A DNA stretch of 24,509 nucleotides from QWPN01 sp044238145 (GCA_044238145.1 JBIIDT010000043.1:1-24509); one strand, 5' to 3'. Shown: positions 15,741 to 24,051, counted from the stretch's first letter. Program-made: numbers and translations. The notes: generated from the letters alone by a model not told the origin.

Positions 15741-16439
15741 TCAAAGGCCGGCGGCGAGTGACTCCCAATCGAGCGCGGGTTCGATGACGTCGCCCCCGTG
15801 CCGCAACACGGCCACCGGGACGCCGGGGAGCCGGGCGGCGAGATCCTCGCCCGCGGCCCGGGCGATGCCCGCCGTGGTGCGGAGATCGTGCTCCGGGCCG
15901 TCCGGGGCCGCTACGTGCGAGAGCACGATTGCGGCGACGACGAGGTTTTCGGCCCGGGCGGCCCGCACGGTCGCGAGCGTCCGGCCGACCGCGCCGAGCC
16001 GGGCGGCGTCGACCACGACCAGGGGCAGGCCGAGATCGCGGGCGACGGCGGCGTTGTCCGCCCGATCACCCAGCGGCGAACAGAGCCCGCCGGCGCCCTC
16101 GACGACGACGATGTCCGCCGTCGCGAGCCACGGCTCGATGCCGCGGCGGAGGAGCGGCTCGTCGACCGTGCGGCCTTCCAGCCGCGCCGCGTGGTGAGGC
16201 GCGATCGGGGCTGCGAACACCTGGGGGCACACGTCCGCGAGCCGGCCCGGCCGACCGGCCGCCTCCCACAGGGCCCGCGGATCGCCGTCGCCGCCGCTGG
16301 CGGCGGGCTTGTAGACGCCGACCCGCCGGCCGATGGACCGCAGGTGGCGGACCATCGCCACGGCGACCGCCGTCTTGCCGGCGTCGGTATCGGTCGCGGT
16401 CACGAACAGTCCGAATGGCACGTTCGACCCGATCTCCAC
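15741..16439 (-). CDS. bioD: ATP-dependent dethiobiotin synthetase
   Basis: A 232-residue P-loop enzyme that closes the ureido ring of dethiobiotin from diaminopelargonic acid, CO2 and ATP. The family motifs FVTATDTDAGKT (P-loop), VYKPAASGG (catalytic Lys), QVFAAPIAPHHAAR and VEGAGGLCSPL are all present. The start used is the GTG at 16437-16439, which gives six residues before the first beta strand; an internal GTG at residue 7 is also possible and no good Shine-Dalgarno site decides. It is a lone biotin gene, convergent with galT (14 bp apart) and divergent from feoA. Confidence 0.92.
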   Translation of the reverse strand: MEIGSNVPFGLFVTATDTDAGKTAVAVAMVRHLRSIGRRVGVYKPAASGGDGDPRALWEAAGRPGRLADVCPQVFAAPIAPHHAARLEGRTVDEPLLRRGIEPWLATADIVVVEGAGGLCSPLGDRADNAAVARDLGLPLVVVDAARLGAVGRTLATVRAARAENLVVAAIVLSHVAAPDGPEHDLRTTAGIARAAGEDLAARLPGVPVAVLRHGGDVIEPALDWESLAAGL

Positions 16440-16448
16440 GTAGGCAGG

Positions 16449-16477
16449 TTGCCTCGCATCGCATGGCGTTTTACACT
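16449..16477 (+). promoter_or_regulatory. Candidate feo promoter
   Basis: TTGCCT (16449-16454), a 17-nt spacer and TACACT (16472-16477) would start transcription near 16484, so the Fur-like palindrome at 16488-16504 would sit just downstream of +1. A second -35-like TTGACG lies at 16478. Prediction from spacing only. Confidence 0.35.
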
Positions 16478-16487
16478 TTGACGAACA

Positions 16488-16504
16488 TTGAGACTCGTTC
16501 TCAA
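16488..16504. promoter_or_regulatory. Fur-box-like operator upstream of feoAB
   Basis: TTGAGA-CTCGT-TCTCAA is a perfect 6+6 inverted repeat with a 5-nt centre. It matches the 7-1-7 Fur core TGAGAATNATTCTCA except for two bases in the centre. It lies 34 bp before the feoA ATG in the bioD-feoA gap. It is probably the ferric-uptake regulator site that represses feoA-feoB when iron is plentiful. Confidence 0.75.
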
Positions 16505-16537
16505 CTGCGAACCTGCCCCTCGGTTTCCGGCCTCCTC

Positions 16538-16789
16538 ATGCCCCGCGCTTCGTCATCCCGCGCCGACTCGCTCGATCGGCTGCGCACCGGCACCGCCGCC
16601 CAGGTGGCCGACGTCGTGGGCGCAGACGCCACGGCGATCCGGCTATTGGAGATGGGGCTGACGCCGGGAGCCCTCGTCCGCGTCGTGGGCCGGGCGCCGC
16701 TCGGCGATCCGCTCGAACTCGAGGTCCGCGGCTATCGGCTCTCCCTGCGGCGCGCCGAGGCGGCGCGGGTGGCGATCGCCGTCCCCTGA
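16538..16789 (+). CDS. feoA: Ferrous iron transport protein A
   Basis: An 83-residue cytosolic SH3-like protein that supports FeoB in Fe2+ uptake. The FeoA pattern is visible: RLLEMGLTPGALVRVVGRAP, then GDPLELEVRGYRLSLRRAEA and a final hydrophobic strand. The ATG at 16538 gives a normal-sized FeoA with a short Ser/Arg-rich leader. It lies behind the Fur-like operator and 19 bp before feoB, so it is the first gene of the feo operon. Confidence 0.93.
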   Translation: MPRASSSRADSLDRLRTGTAAQVADVVGADATAIRLLEMGLTPGALVRVVGRAPLGDPLELEVRGYRLSLRRAEAARVAIAVP

Positions 16790-16808
16790 TCCGGCCCGCA
16801 GGCGATTC

Positions 16809-18791
16809 ATGTCCTCCCCTCCCGTCCGCGGCCCCGATCGCTCGCGGCTGACGGTCGTCCTGCTCGGCAACCCGAACACCGGCAAGAGCACGTTGTTTAC
16901 GGCCCTGGCGGGCATCCCCACCCGCGTCGGCAACTACCCCGGCGTGACCGTCGAACAAAAGGTCGGGCGGTTCGCGCACGACGGCGTCGCCATCGACGTG
17001 GTCGACCTGCCGGGCACCTACAGCCTGCTCCCGCAGAGTCCCGACGAGCAGGTGGCCGTGGACGTGCTCCATGGCCGGATGGCGGATCTGCCGCGGCCCG
17101 ACTGCGTGATCGTCGTCGTCGACGCCACGAACCTCGAGCGCAACTTATACCTCGTCGGCCAGGCACTCGAGCTCGGGCTGCCGACGGTGGTCGCCCTCAC
17201 GCTCTCCGATCTGGCGGCCGCCAAGGGGGTGGTCGTCGACACGGCGGCCCTCGCCGCGCGGCTCGCCTGCCCGGTCGTCCGCGTCGTGGCCCCGCGCGGC
17301 GAGGGCGTCGCCGACCTCTGCCGGCAGGTCGTGGCCGCCGCCGCCGCCCCGCCGCCGCCCCGGCCGAACCTCGCGGCCGAACTCGCGGCCGTCGACCCCG
17401 CGCGGCCCGAGCCGGCCCGTCAGGCCATCGCCCGCTATGCCTGGATCGACCGGATCGTGGCGGGCATCGTCCGCCGCCACCGGCCCGCCAAGCCGCTCAT
17501 CGACGAGCGCATCGACGCGCTGCTCACGCACCGCGTGTGGGGCACGCTCGCCTTCGCGGCGGTGATGCTCGCGCTCTTCACGTCGATCTTCTGGCTGGCC
17601 GCCCCGCTGATGGATCTGATTTCCACCACGATGGACGCCGTCGCCGCATGGGTCGAGACGCGGCTGCCCGAGGGGGCGATCCGCTCGCTGATCGTCGACG
17701 GCGTGCTCGCCGGCGTGGGGGGCGTGGTCGTCTTCCTGCCGCAGATCGCCCTGCTGTTCCTGTTCGTGGCCATCCTCGAGGGCTGCGGGTACCTCGCCCG
17801 GGCGGCCCACCTCATGGACCGGCTCCTCGTGGCCACGGGCCTGAGCGGCAAGTCGTTCATCCCGCTGCTCTCGAGCTTCGCCTGTGCGATCCCGGGCATC
17901 ATGGCCACCCGCACGATCGAGAATCCCCGCGCGCGGCTGCTGACGATCCTCGTCGCACCGCTGATGAGCTGCTCGGCGCGGCTGCCGGTCTACCTCCTGC
18001 TGTGCGGTGCCTTCGTGCCCGACGTGGCCGTCGGCGTCTCCTGGCTGCGGCTGCCGGCGGTCGTGCTCGCGGCGCTGTACGCCCTGGGCGTGATCGTGGC
18101 GGCGGTCGTCGCCGCGATCCTCTCCCGCACGATCTTCCGCGGGCCGCCGCAGCCGTTCGTGATGGAGCTGCCCGGCTGGCGCTGGCCGCAGCCGGCGGTC
18201 GTGCTCGAGCGGGTCCGGGAGGCGGCCTGGTCGTTCCTCAAGAACGCCGGCACGACGATCCTCGCGGTGAGCATCGTCATCTGGGCCCTGGGCACCTACC
18301 CGCGGCCGCAGGCTCCGCCCCCGCCCGACGCCACCGCGGCCGAGATCCGCGGGCTGGCGCTGCGGGAAAGCTTTCTCGGGCGGGCGGGCCGGGCGATCGA
18401 GCCGGTCGTCCGGCCACTGGGCTGGGACTGGCGGATCGGGTGCGCCGCCATCGCCAGCTTTCCGGCGCGGGAGGTGATCATCGGCACGCTGGGCGTGATC
18501 TACAACCTCGGAGACGTCGACCCGGGCGAAGAGGAGGGCCGCACGCAACTCGAGAGGCGGCTCAAGGCCGCCACCTGGGACGGCACCGACCGCCGGGTGT
18601 TCACGCTTCCGGTCGCCCTGTCGATCATGGTGTTCTTCGCGCTATGCGCCCAGTGCGCGAGCACGCTGGTGGTGATCGGGAAGGAGACGGCAAGCTGGAT
18701 CTGGCCAGTGGTGACGTTCGCCTACATGACGGGCCTGGCATGGCTGGGGGCGTTCGCCACCTACCAGATCGGCACGGCCATCGGCTGGTGA
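16809..18791 (+). CDS. feoB: Ferrous iron transporter FeoB
   Basis: A 660-residue inner-membrane Fe2+ transporter with an N-terminal G domain. G1 is GNPNTGKST (20-28), switch I is GNYPGVTVEQ and G3 is DLPGTYSL (66-73). The G4 motif, normally NxxD, reads TLSD (131-134), so the guanine-recognising Asn is absent. After a Pro/Ala-rich linker the membrane part shows the two Gate domains with conserved blocks LLSSFACAIPGIMATRTI and APLMSCSARLPVY, and a second half with AAIASFPAREVIIGTLG and FFALCAQCASTLVV. The length is a little short of the E. coli protein (773). It overlaps no gene; the small feo membrane gene begins 5 bp later. Confidence 0.96.
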   Translation: MSSPPVRGPDRSRLTVVLLGNPNTGKSTLFTALAGIPTRVGNYPGVTVEQKVGRFAHDGVAIDVVDLPGTYSLLPQSPDEQVAVDVLHGRMADLPRPDCVIVVVDATNLERNLYLVGQALELGLPTVVALTLSDLAAAKGVVVDTAALAARLACPVVRVVAPRGEGVADLCRQVVAAAAAPPPPRPNLAAELAAVDPARPEPARQAIARYAWIDRIVAGIVRRHRPAKPLIDERIDALLTHRVWGTLAFAAVMLALFTSIFWLAAPLMDLISTTMDAVAAWVETRLPEGAIRSLIVDGVLAGVGGVVVFLPQIALLFLFVAILEGCGYLARAAHLMDRLLVATGLSGKSFIPLLSSFACAIPGIMATRTIENPRARLLTILVAPLMSCSARLPVYLLLCGAFVPDVAVGVSWLRLPAVVLAALYALGVIVAAVVAAILSRTIFRGPPQPFVMELPGWRWPQPAVVLERVREAAWSFLKNAGTTILAVSIVIWALGTYPRPQAPPPPDATAAEIRGLALRESFLGRAGRAIEPVVRPLGWDWRIGCAAIASFPAREVIIGTLGVIYNLGDVDPGEEEGRTQLERRLKAATWDGTDRRVFTLPVALSIMVFFALCAQCASTLVVIGKETASWIWPVVTFAYMTGLAWLGAFATYQIGTAIGW

Positions 18792-18795
18792 CGCG

Positions 18796-18972
18796 ATGCA
18801 GGATCTGATCGCGATCGCCGTGGCCATCGCCGCAGGCCTGTGGATCCTGCGGACGCTCTGGCGGCAGATCGGTCGTCCGAGCTGCGGCCCGCCGCCGGCC
18901 GGACCGCCCGGCACCGACGGCTTCGTGCCCCTCGACGACCTCACGATCCCAAAAAAATCGGGGCGGCCCTGA
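18796..18972 (+). CDS. Small FeoB-associated membrane protein
   Basis: A 58-residue reading frame starting 5 bp after the feoB stop. Residues 4-20 (LIAIAVAIAAGLWILRT region) form one transmembrane helix, followed by a basic stretch with a single Cys (GRPSCGPPP) and a polar tail ending in PKKSGRP. Position, size, single N-terminal helix and Cys after the helix resemble the FeoB-associated Cys-rich membrane proteins that replace FeoC in many bacteria, although this one has only one Cys instead of a cluster. Its last codons overlap the hairpin that serves as the groEL terminator on the other strand. The coding call rests on position and composition, not on a clear homologue. Confidence 0.65.
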   Translation: MQDLIAIAVAIAAGLWILRTLWRQIGRPSCGPPPAGPPGTDGFVPLDDLTIPKKSGRP

Positions 18973-18984
18973 GGCCACCCCGAT
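18951..18984 (-). terminator. Intrinsic terminator of groES-groEL
   Basis: Read on the minus strand, ATCGGGGTGGCC and GGCCGCCCCGAT form a 12-bp stem with one mismatch and a TCAG loop, followed at once by a T-run (the seven A's at 18951-18957 on the plus strand). It lies 43 bp after the groEL stop. On the plus strand the same hairpin covers the end of the small feo gene but lacks a T-run. Confidence 0.85.
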
Positions 18985-19026
18985 CGGAGTGTCCGTCGAT
19001 TGATGCGATCCGCTGCGCGGCTCGCA

Positions 19027-20655
<1,629 letters not shown>

Positions 20656-20739
20656 GGTTTCATCACTCCTGGAAAAGGGTTTCGGGCTGTGGACGGGAAA
20701 GCCGGGTCTCCCCGGCGGGATGTCGGGTCGATGCGGGCA

Positions 20740-21063
20740 CTAGCCGAGGATCGCGAGGATGTCGTCCTCCCGCATGAGCAGCAGCTCGTCGTCGCCCACC
20801 TTGAAGGGCTCGCCGGCATAGCTCGTGAACACGACCCGGTCGCCGGGCTTGACCTGCAGGGAGTGCCGCTGACCCTTCTGGTCGAAGCGACCCTCGCCGA
20901 CGCTGACGACGGTGCCGCGGGCCGGCTTGTCCTTGGCCGAATCGGGCAGCAGGATACCGCCGGCCGTCTTCTGCTCGCTCTCCTCGCGCTGCACGACCAC
21001 GCGGTCTCCGAGCGGGATCAGGGACGACTTCTTCTTCGGGGCCTTGGCGGTCGCGGACGACAT
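20740..21063 (-). CDS. groES: Co-chaperonin GroES (Hsp10)
   Basis: A 107-residue lid subunit for GroEL. The conserved SLIPLGDRVVVQREE, TAGGILLPDSAKDKP (mobile loop), GTVVSVGEGR, VKPGDRVVFTSYAGEPF and the final LMREDDILAIL are present. It is about 12 residues longer than E. coli GroES because of a basic N-terminal leader (SSATAKAPKKKS). The ATG at 21063 is the only reasonable start; the in-frame sequence further upstream is not GroES-like. It is the first gene of the operon. No CIRCE box is visible upstream, but a strong palindrome is present at 21246-21268. Confidence 0.97.
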   Translation of the reverse strand: MSSATAKAPKKKSSLIPLGDRVVVQREESEQKTAGGILLPDSAKDKPARGTVVSVGEGRFDQKGQRHSLQVKPGDRVVFTSYAGEPFKVGDDELLLMREDDILAILG

Positions 21064-21245
21064 GCGGAAACCTCGTTTGGCGTTGGGGGTGAGCGGAAGA
21101 CAGCCTGCCGGCCGTGGCTGGCCGCACGACGGCCCCCGAAGAGGAAGCAACTGGCGCGCCAGACGCCATGGGCGAGCGCGATCCGGCGGATTTCCGGGGA
21201 AAAGAGGCTTTTTGCCGCTGGCGGAGTCGGGTGAGCAACCTTCTC

Positions 21246-21268
21246 GCCGCTGCCAGATTGGCAGCGGC
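21246..21268. promoter_or_regulatory. Perfect palindrome in the groES-STAS intergenic region
   Basis: GCCGCTGCCA-GAT-TGGCAGCGGC is a perfect 10+10 inverted repeat in the 342-bp gap (21064-21405) between the divergent groES and STAS genes, 183 bp before the groES start. TGGCA recurs at 21272-21276. It is not a CIRCE element (TTAGCACTC-N9-GAGTGCTAA) and has no T-run. It may be an operator for either side. I see no other gene or clear promoter in this gap. Confidence 0.5.
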
Positions 21269-21405
21269 AGTCTGGCATCTCGAGGGGCGTCCGTCCCGCG
21301 GCGACACCATCCGCGGCCGGCCGGCGGGCGCATGGCAAACCGGAAGGCGACCGGCTAGGCTGCTCGTTTTCCCGTACGAAACGGGTTCGGAGTTGCGAGG
21401 GCCGC

Positions 21406-21762
21406 ATGGCGACGCATCGGCGGATCGACGTCACGAAGCTGGGCGACGTCTCGGTCGTGAAGTTCCAGGATCGGAAGATCCTCGACGATGCGGCGATCCA
21501 GGAGCTCGGCACCGAGCTCTTCTCGCTCGTCGAGCACGACAACCGCAAGAGCATCCTCCTCAACTTCACAGGCGTCGAGTTCCTCTCGAGCGCCGCCCTC
21601 GGCAAGCTGATCACGTTCGACCGCAAGGTCAAGTCGCACAAGGGCCGGCTCAAGCTCTGCGAGATTCGCCCCGAGATCCTCGAGGTGTTTCAGATCACGA
21701 AGCTCAACAAGGTGTTCGACATCCGTGGCGAGGAGGCGGAGGCGGTCGCCGCCTTCGCGTGA
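21406..21762 (+). CDS. STAS-domain anti-sigma factor antagonist (SpoIIAA/RsbV-like)
   Basis: A 118-residue single STAS domain. The phosphorylation loop VEFLSSAALGKLI holds Ser61/Ser62, the position at which RsbV/SpoIIAA proteins are switched off by an RsbW-type kinase. The preceding strand (KSILLNFTGV) and the following helix fit the fold. The partner kinase gene begins 36 bp downstream, so the two form a partner-switching pair. No sigma factor or PP2C phosphatase gene lies in the window, so the target is unknown. Confidence 0.88.
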   Translation: MATHRRIDVTKLGDVSVVKFQDRKILDDAAIQELGTELFSLVEHDNRKSILLNFTGVEFLSSAALGKLITFDRKVKSHKGRLKLCEIRPEILEVFQITKLNKVFDIRGEEAEAVAAFA

Positions 21763-21798
21763 CGCCCGGTCCGCCGGCGTCAAGAGCGGGTGAATGCC

Positions 21799-22236
21799 AT
21801 GGAACACCAACCGGCCGACGGCACCTGGCGGCGCGAGATCGAACTGCCCAGCGAGCGCGGGGCGAGCCGGCTGGTCACCGACGAGTTGCTCGAGCAGCTT
21901 GGCCACCATGGGTGGTCGCCCTCCGACATCTTCGCGATTCACCTCGCGGCGGAGGAGGCGCTGGTCAACGCCATCGTGCACGGCAACAAGCTCGACCCGG
22001 CGAAGAAGGTGCAGGTTTCCTGCGAGGTGGGGCCGGAACTGGTCCGCATCCGGATCACCGACCAGGGGGAAGGCTTCGACCCGGCCCGGGTGCCGGACTG
22101 CACGCTCGAGGAGCGGCTGGAGGTGCCCAGCGGCCGGGGCGTGATGCTGATGAAATCGTTCATGACGCGGATCGAGTACAACGCCAAGGGCAACAGCGTG
22201 CTCTTGGAAAAGCGGCACGATCCGGCCGCCGGCTGA
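21799..22236 (+). CDS. RsbW/SpoIIAB-type serine kinase, anti-sigma factor (HATPase)
   Basis: A 145-residue GHKL ATPase domain. The N box reads AAEEALVNAIVHGNK, the G1 box DQGEGFDP and the G2 box SGRGVMLMKSF, all intact. Such proteins bind a sigma factor and phosphorylate the STAS antagonist; the STAS gene directly upstream is its likely substrate. Start choice is open: ATG at 21799 is used here, while GTG at 21790 adds three residues; neither has a clear Shine-Dalgarno site. Some planctomycete relatives act in two-component-like signalling rather than on a sigma factor. Confidence 0.87.
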   Translation: MEHQPADGTWRREIELPSERGASRLVTDELLEQLGHHGWSPSDIFAIHLAAEEALVNAIVHGNKLDPAKKVQVSCEVGPELVRIRITDQGEGFDPARVPDCTLEERLEVPSGRGVMLMKSFMTRIEYNAKGNSVLLEKRHDPAAG

Positions 22237-22251
22237 CGCCCGGGAACGTAT

Positions 22252-22271
22252 CGATTTCGCGGTCGAAATCG
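22252..22271. promoter_or_regulatory. Inverted repeat upstream of tRNA-Asn
   Basis: CGATTTCG-CGGT-CGAAATCG is a perfect 8+8 inverted repeat between the RsbW-type gene and the tRNA. It may be a weak terminator for the first (no T-run) or part of the tRNA promoter region; TATTCT at 22274-22279 is a possible -10. Confidence 0.4.
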
Positions 22272-22292
22272 GCTATTCTCGGTGGCTCGCGA

Positions 22293-22364
22293 TCCCCGAT
22301 AGCTCAACGGTAGAGCGGCCGGCTGTTAACCGGTAGGTTGTAGGTTCGAATCCTACTCGGGGAG
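22293..22364 (+). tRNA. tRNA-Asn (anticodon GUU)
   Basis: All four arms fold: acceptor TCCCCGA/TCGGGGA, D stem GCTC/GAGC, anticodon stem GCCGG/CCGGT with loop CTGTTAA (anticodon GTT at 22325-22327), and T arm GTAGG-TTCGAAT-CCTAC. Discriminator G at 22364; CCA is not encoded. Its 3' half is the template of the repeated fragments further right, making it the likely attachment site of the following cassettes. Confidence 0.97.
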
Positions 22365-22409
22365 CTTTCTTCTCAGGATGTCGCACAGGCTCACGGGGAG
22401 CCGCACCGA
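22351..22409 (+). repeat. tRNA-Asn 3'-end repeat, copy 1 (att-like)
   Basis: TCCTACTCGGGG at the end of the tRNA plus about 46 bp of downstream flank. By hand alignment, about 50 of 59 positions match copy 2 at 23259-23317 without gaps. The 12-mer is also identical in copy 3 (24195-24206). Likely an attachment-site type direct repeat. Confidence 0.7.
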
Positions 22410-22438
22410 CTCCGCTGTCCCTCTCGAGCCGTTTCGGT

Positions 22439-22864
22439 TCAGGAGGCGCCCTCGCTGCCGGCTTCGGTCTCCCGCACGAGCCACATGCCCGGCGTCATGA
22501 TCGCAAGGCCGTAGAAATGGCTGCCGATTAGGCGGCCAAAATCAGCGCGATCGAGGGTCAAGAGGACGTCAGCCGTCGCCAGGGCACTGAAGAGGATTGG
22601 CCGGTCCTTGTTCACGGGAAACACGGCCGGCTTATCGATCGTCACGACATCGTCGACCAGATCGAGTCGGGCTCTCAGCCGCAGCCACGCGACCGTCACC
22701 GGGGCGGCGAAGCCTGCCAGATTCCTGGTGACTTCGGCAACCGCGTAGGGCGTCGTGACCAAACGCCAGTCACGCGTCGATGCCCGGTGAAAGACCTCCC
22801 GGGAGGCACCCTCTGCCGACGCGGCCGCAGCGATCAGTACACTCGAGTCGAGAAACAGCCTCAC
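22439..22864 (-). CDS. PIN-domain toxin (VapC-like ribonuclease)
   Basis: A 141-residue PIN domain. The acidic metal-binding residues are in place: Asp6 (LFLDSSVL), Glu44 (AVAEVTRNL), Asp87 (NKDRPILFSAL) and Asp105 (LLTLDRADFG). PIN toxins are Mg2+-dependent ribonucleases that cleave tRNA or mRNA when released by the antitoxin. The start is a GTG at 22862-22864 that overlaps the antitoxin stop (GTGA), the standard antitoxin-first layout. The target RNA is unknown. It forms cassette 1 next to tRNA-Asn; the subgroup is not typical VapC of enteric plasmids, and a non-toxin PIN nuclease is possible but less likely given the partner. Confidence 0.83.
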   Translation of the reverse strand: MRLFLDSSVLIAAAASAEGASREVFHRASTRDWRLVTTPYAVAEVTRNLAGFAAPVTVAWLRLRARLDLVDDVVTIDKPAVFPVNKDRPILFSALATADVLLTLDRADFGRLIGSHFYGLAIMTPGMWLVRETEAGSEGAS

Positions 22865-23061
22865 GGCCGCGCTCGAAGCCGGCGCATGTCCGCCTCGTCT
22901 TCCGCGATCCAGCCGGCCATCTCATCGGGCGTGAACGTGCGCGGCTCGGGCAGCAGGGCGCCCTCGGCCCGGAGTCGCGACGCCAAAAACAGCATCAGTT
23001 CCTGTTTCTCGGCAGGCGAGAGGCCGGCAGCGGCAGATTCGATCTCGGCAAGGGTGACCAT
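22861..23061 (-). CDS. Antitoxin of the PIN toxin
   Basis: A 66-residue protein. The first part (VTLAEIESAAAGLSPAEKQE, then LMLFLASRLRAEG) is helical and of the kind seen in many small antitoxins paired with PIN toxins. The acidic C-terminal part (TPDEMAGWIAEDEADMRRL) would wrap the toxin. It ends 4 bp into the toxin gene. No clear DNA-binding fold (AbrB, RHH) is recognisable. The ATG at 23061 was preferred over an upstream start at 23097, because the extra 12 residues are not family-like and a promoter fits immediately upstream. Confidence 0.78.
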   Translation of the reverse strand: MVTLAEIESAAAGLSPAEKQELMLFLASRLRAEGALLPEPRTFTPDEMAGWIAEDEADMRRLRARP

Positions 23062-23097
23062 ACGCACAAGCGTACACCTCGTCGAGTGGCACGCCAA
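23061..23097 (-). promoter_or_regulatory. Promoter and operator-like repeat of the PIN toxin-antitoxin operon
   Basis: On the minus strand TTGGCG (23097-23092), 17 nt, and TACGCT (23074-23069) make a promoter whose +1 falls at the antitoxin ATG, so the mRNA may be leaderless. TACGC-ACAA-GCGTA (23061-23074) is an inverted repeat over the -10 and +1, suited to autoregulation. Prediction only. Confidence 0.4.
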
Positions 23098-23156
23098 GGG
23101 AGTTCATAAGACGGCCCGCCCCAGGGACGAAAGTTCTTTTCGGGGATCACAGAGTG

Positions 23157-23317
23157 CGACTTCCTGCGGCGTCCCGCGAAGTTCCCCGCGCGGCGGATTT
23201 TGCGTCGCCCTCGCGGGCGACCTCGCGTTTCCACGCGGATAACCGCGGTTGTCCTCGATCCTACTCGGGGGGCTTTCTTCGCAGGGTGCCGCACCGGCTC
23301 GCATGGAGCCGCAACGA
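23157..23317. repeat. tRNA-Asn-derived hairpin repeat, copy 2
   Basis: The right part (from AACCG at 23241) follows the tRNA 3' half with small deletions, then TCCTACTCGGGG at 23259-23270 and about 46 bp of tRNA-flank sequence. The left part (GACTTCCT at 23158, GGATTTTGCGTCGCC at 23194, hairpin GTCGCCC-TCGC-GGGCGAC at 23204-23221) is shared with copy 3 but not with the tRNA. No gene is visible in 23062-23324. Confidence 0.7.
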
Positions 23318-23324
23318 AGATCAA

Positions 23325-23720
23325 CTATCGCTGGCCGATCTCGTCGGCAGGGGGTAGCAAAGGCTTGAGTGCGGTGAGTATCGCCTTCGTCTTTTCGATC
23401 GCCCTGACGGCACTCGCCCGCGTCGCCTCGGCCACGCCGCCGTAGTCGGCGGTCTCACGCAGATCGAGCAGAAAGTCGTAATCCCGCGCCAGTTCAGTGG
23501 GCAGTAGTTGCGCCTGGATCAGATCTCGATGCAGGGCCGCTCACACGGCCGTGTGTTTCGTGAACGACAGGCCGCGACTGGCCAAGACGGCGGTCACGCC
23601 ATGAAAAGCAGCATAGTAGGCCCGTGACGCCGCGGAATCGGGGTCCGTCTCGACGATGGACTCGGCGGCGGCCAATGCGCGGCCGGCTTTCGCCCATTGG
23701 CTGCGCACGAAATCGTTCAT
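23325..23720 (-). pseudogene. HEPN-domain protein (HepT-like toxin), interrupted by in-frame TGA
   Basis: Read from the ATG at 23720, the frame gives 59 residues (MNDFVRSQWAKAGRALAAAE, then SRAYYAAFHGVTAVLASRGL and FTKHTAV), a TGA at 23543-23541 as codon 60, then 71 more residues in the same frame (AALHRDLIQAQLLPTELARD, LRETADYGG) to TAG at 23325-23327. Both halves match one HEPN domain (PF05168 type: AYYAAFH early, LR..ADY late), so a single nonsense change has split a normal gene of about 131 residues. The ATG overlaps the MNT gene stop (ATGA). No start codon offers a sensible restart after the stop. Unless the TGA is read through or is a sequence error, the toxin is inactive. Confidence 0.82.
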
Positions 23721-24034
23721 GCCGCTACACCGGAGCGGCGGACCTCGCGAAGCAATGGACTGTCACCGCGATCGTATTCGTCTCGAGCAAGCAGTTTCAC
23801 GCTGATGCGGCGCCCCAGTTGCAGTGAAACGGGATAGACGGCGGTCAAGCCCCGCTCCAGCTCCTCTCCGTAGTCGCCGACAAGCCGTTCCAGCACCACA
23901 AGCAGGTCGATGTCGCTCTCCGGACCAGCTTCCCCTCGGGCCTCTGATCCGAAGAGCACGATAGTGCTCAACCGCTCGCCGTAGGCGCGCCCGAGCCGTT
24001 CCCGCAGTTCATCGAGCAGAGCGGCAGCGGCCAT
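23717..24034 (-). CDS. MNT-type minimal nucleotidyltransferase (MntA-like antitoxin)
   Basis: A 105-residue nucleotidyltransferase domain. The catalytic signature is complete: Gly29-Ser30 in VLFGSEARGE and the metal-binding Asp41 and Asp43 in ESDIDLLVVL. Paired MNT proteins silence HEPN toxins by AMPylation or by binding; here the HEPN partner overlaps by 4 bp but is broken. AGGA lies 7 nt before the ATG at 24034, behind a promoter and a palindromic operator. It is part of cassette 2. The domain call is firm, the antitoxin role inferred from pairing. Confidence 0.88.
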   Translation of the reverse strand: MAAAALLDELRERLGRAYGERLSTIVLFGSEARGEAGPESDIDLLVVLERLVGDYGEELERGLTAVYPVSLQLGRRISVKLLARDEYDRGDSPLLREVRRSGVAA

Positions 24035-24051
24035 GTCGGATTCCTGGGAGC

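Noticed and set aside
21064..21405. CIRCE (HrcA) heat-shock operator upstream of groES
   Set aside because: No TTAGCACTC-N9-GAGTGCTAA or close variant could be found; only an unrelated palindrome is present.
22293..23317. A second functional tRNA gene at 23241-23275
   Set aside because: The fragment has no 5' acceptor or D arm and the T arm is broken by deletions, so it cannot fold as tRNA.
23541..23543. TGA read as selenocysteine in the HEPN gene
   Set aside because: HEPN domains have no Sec or Cys at this place and no SECIS-like hairpin directly after the codon was evident; a nonsense mutation is simpler.
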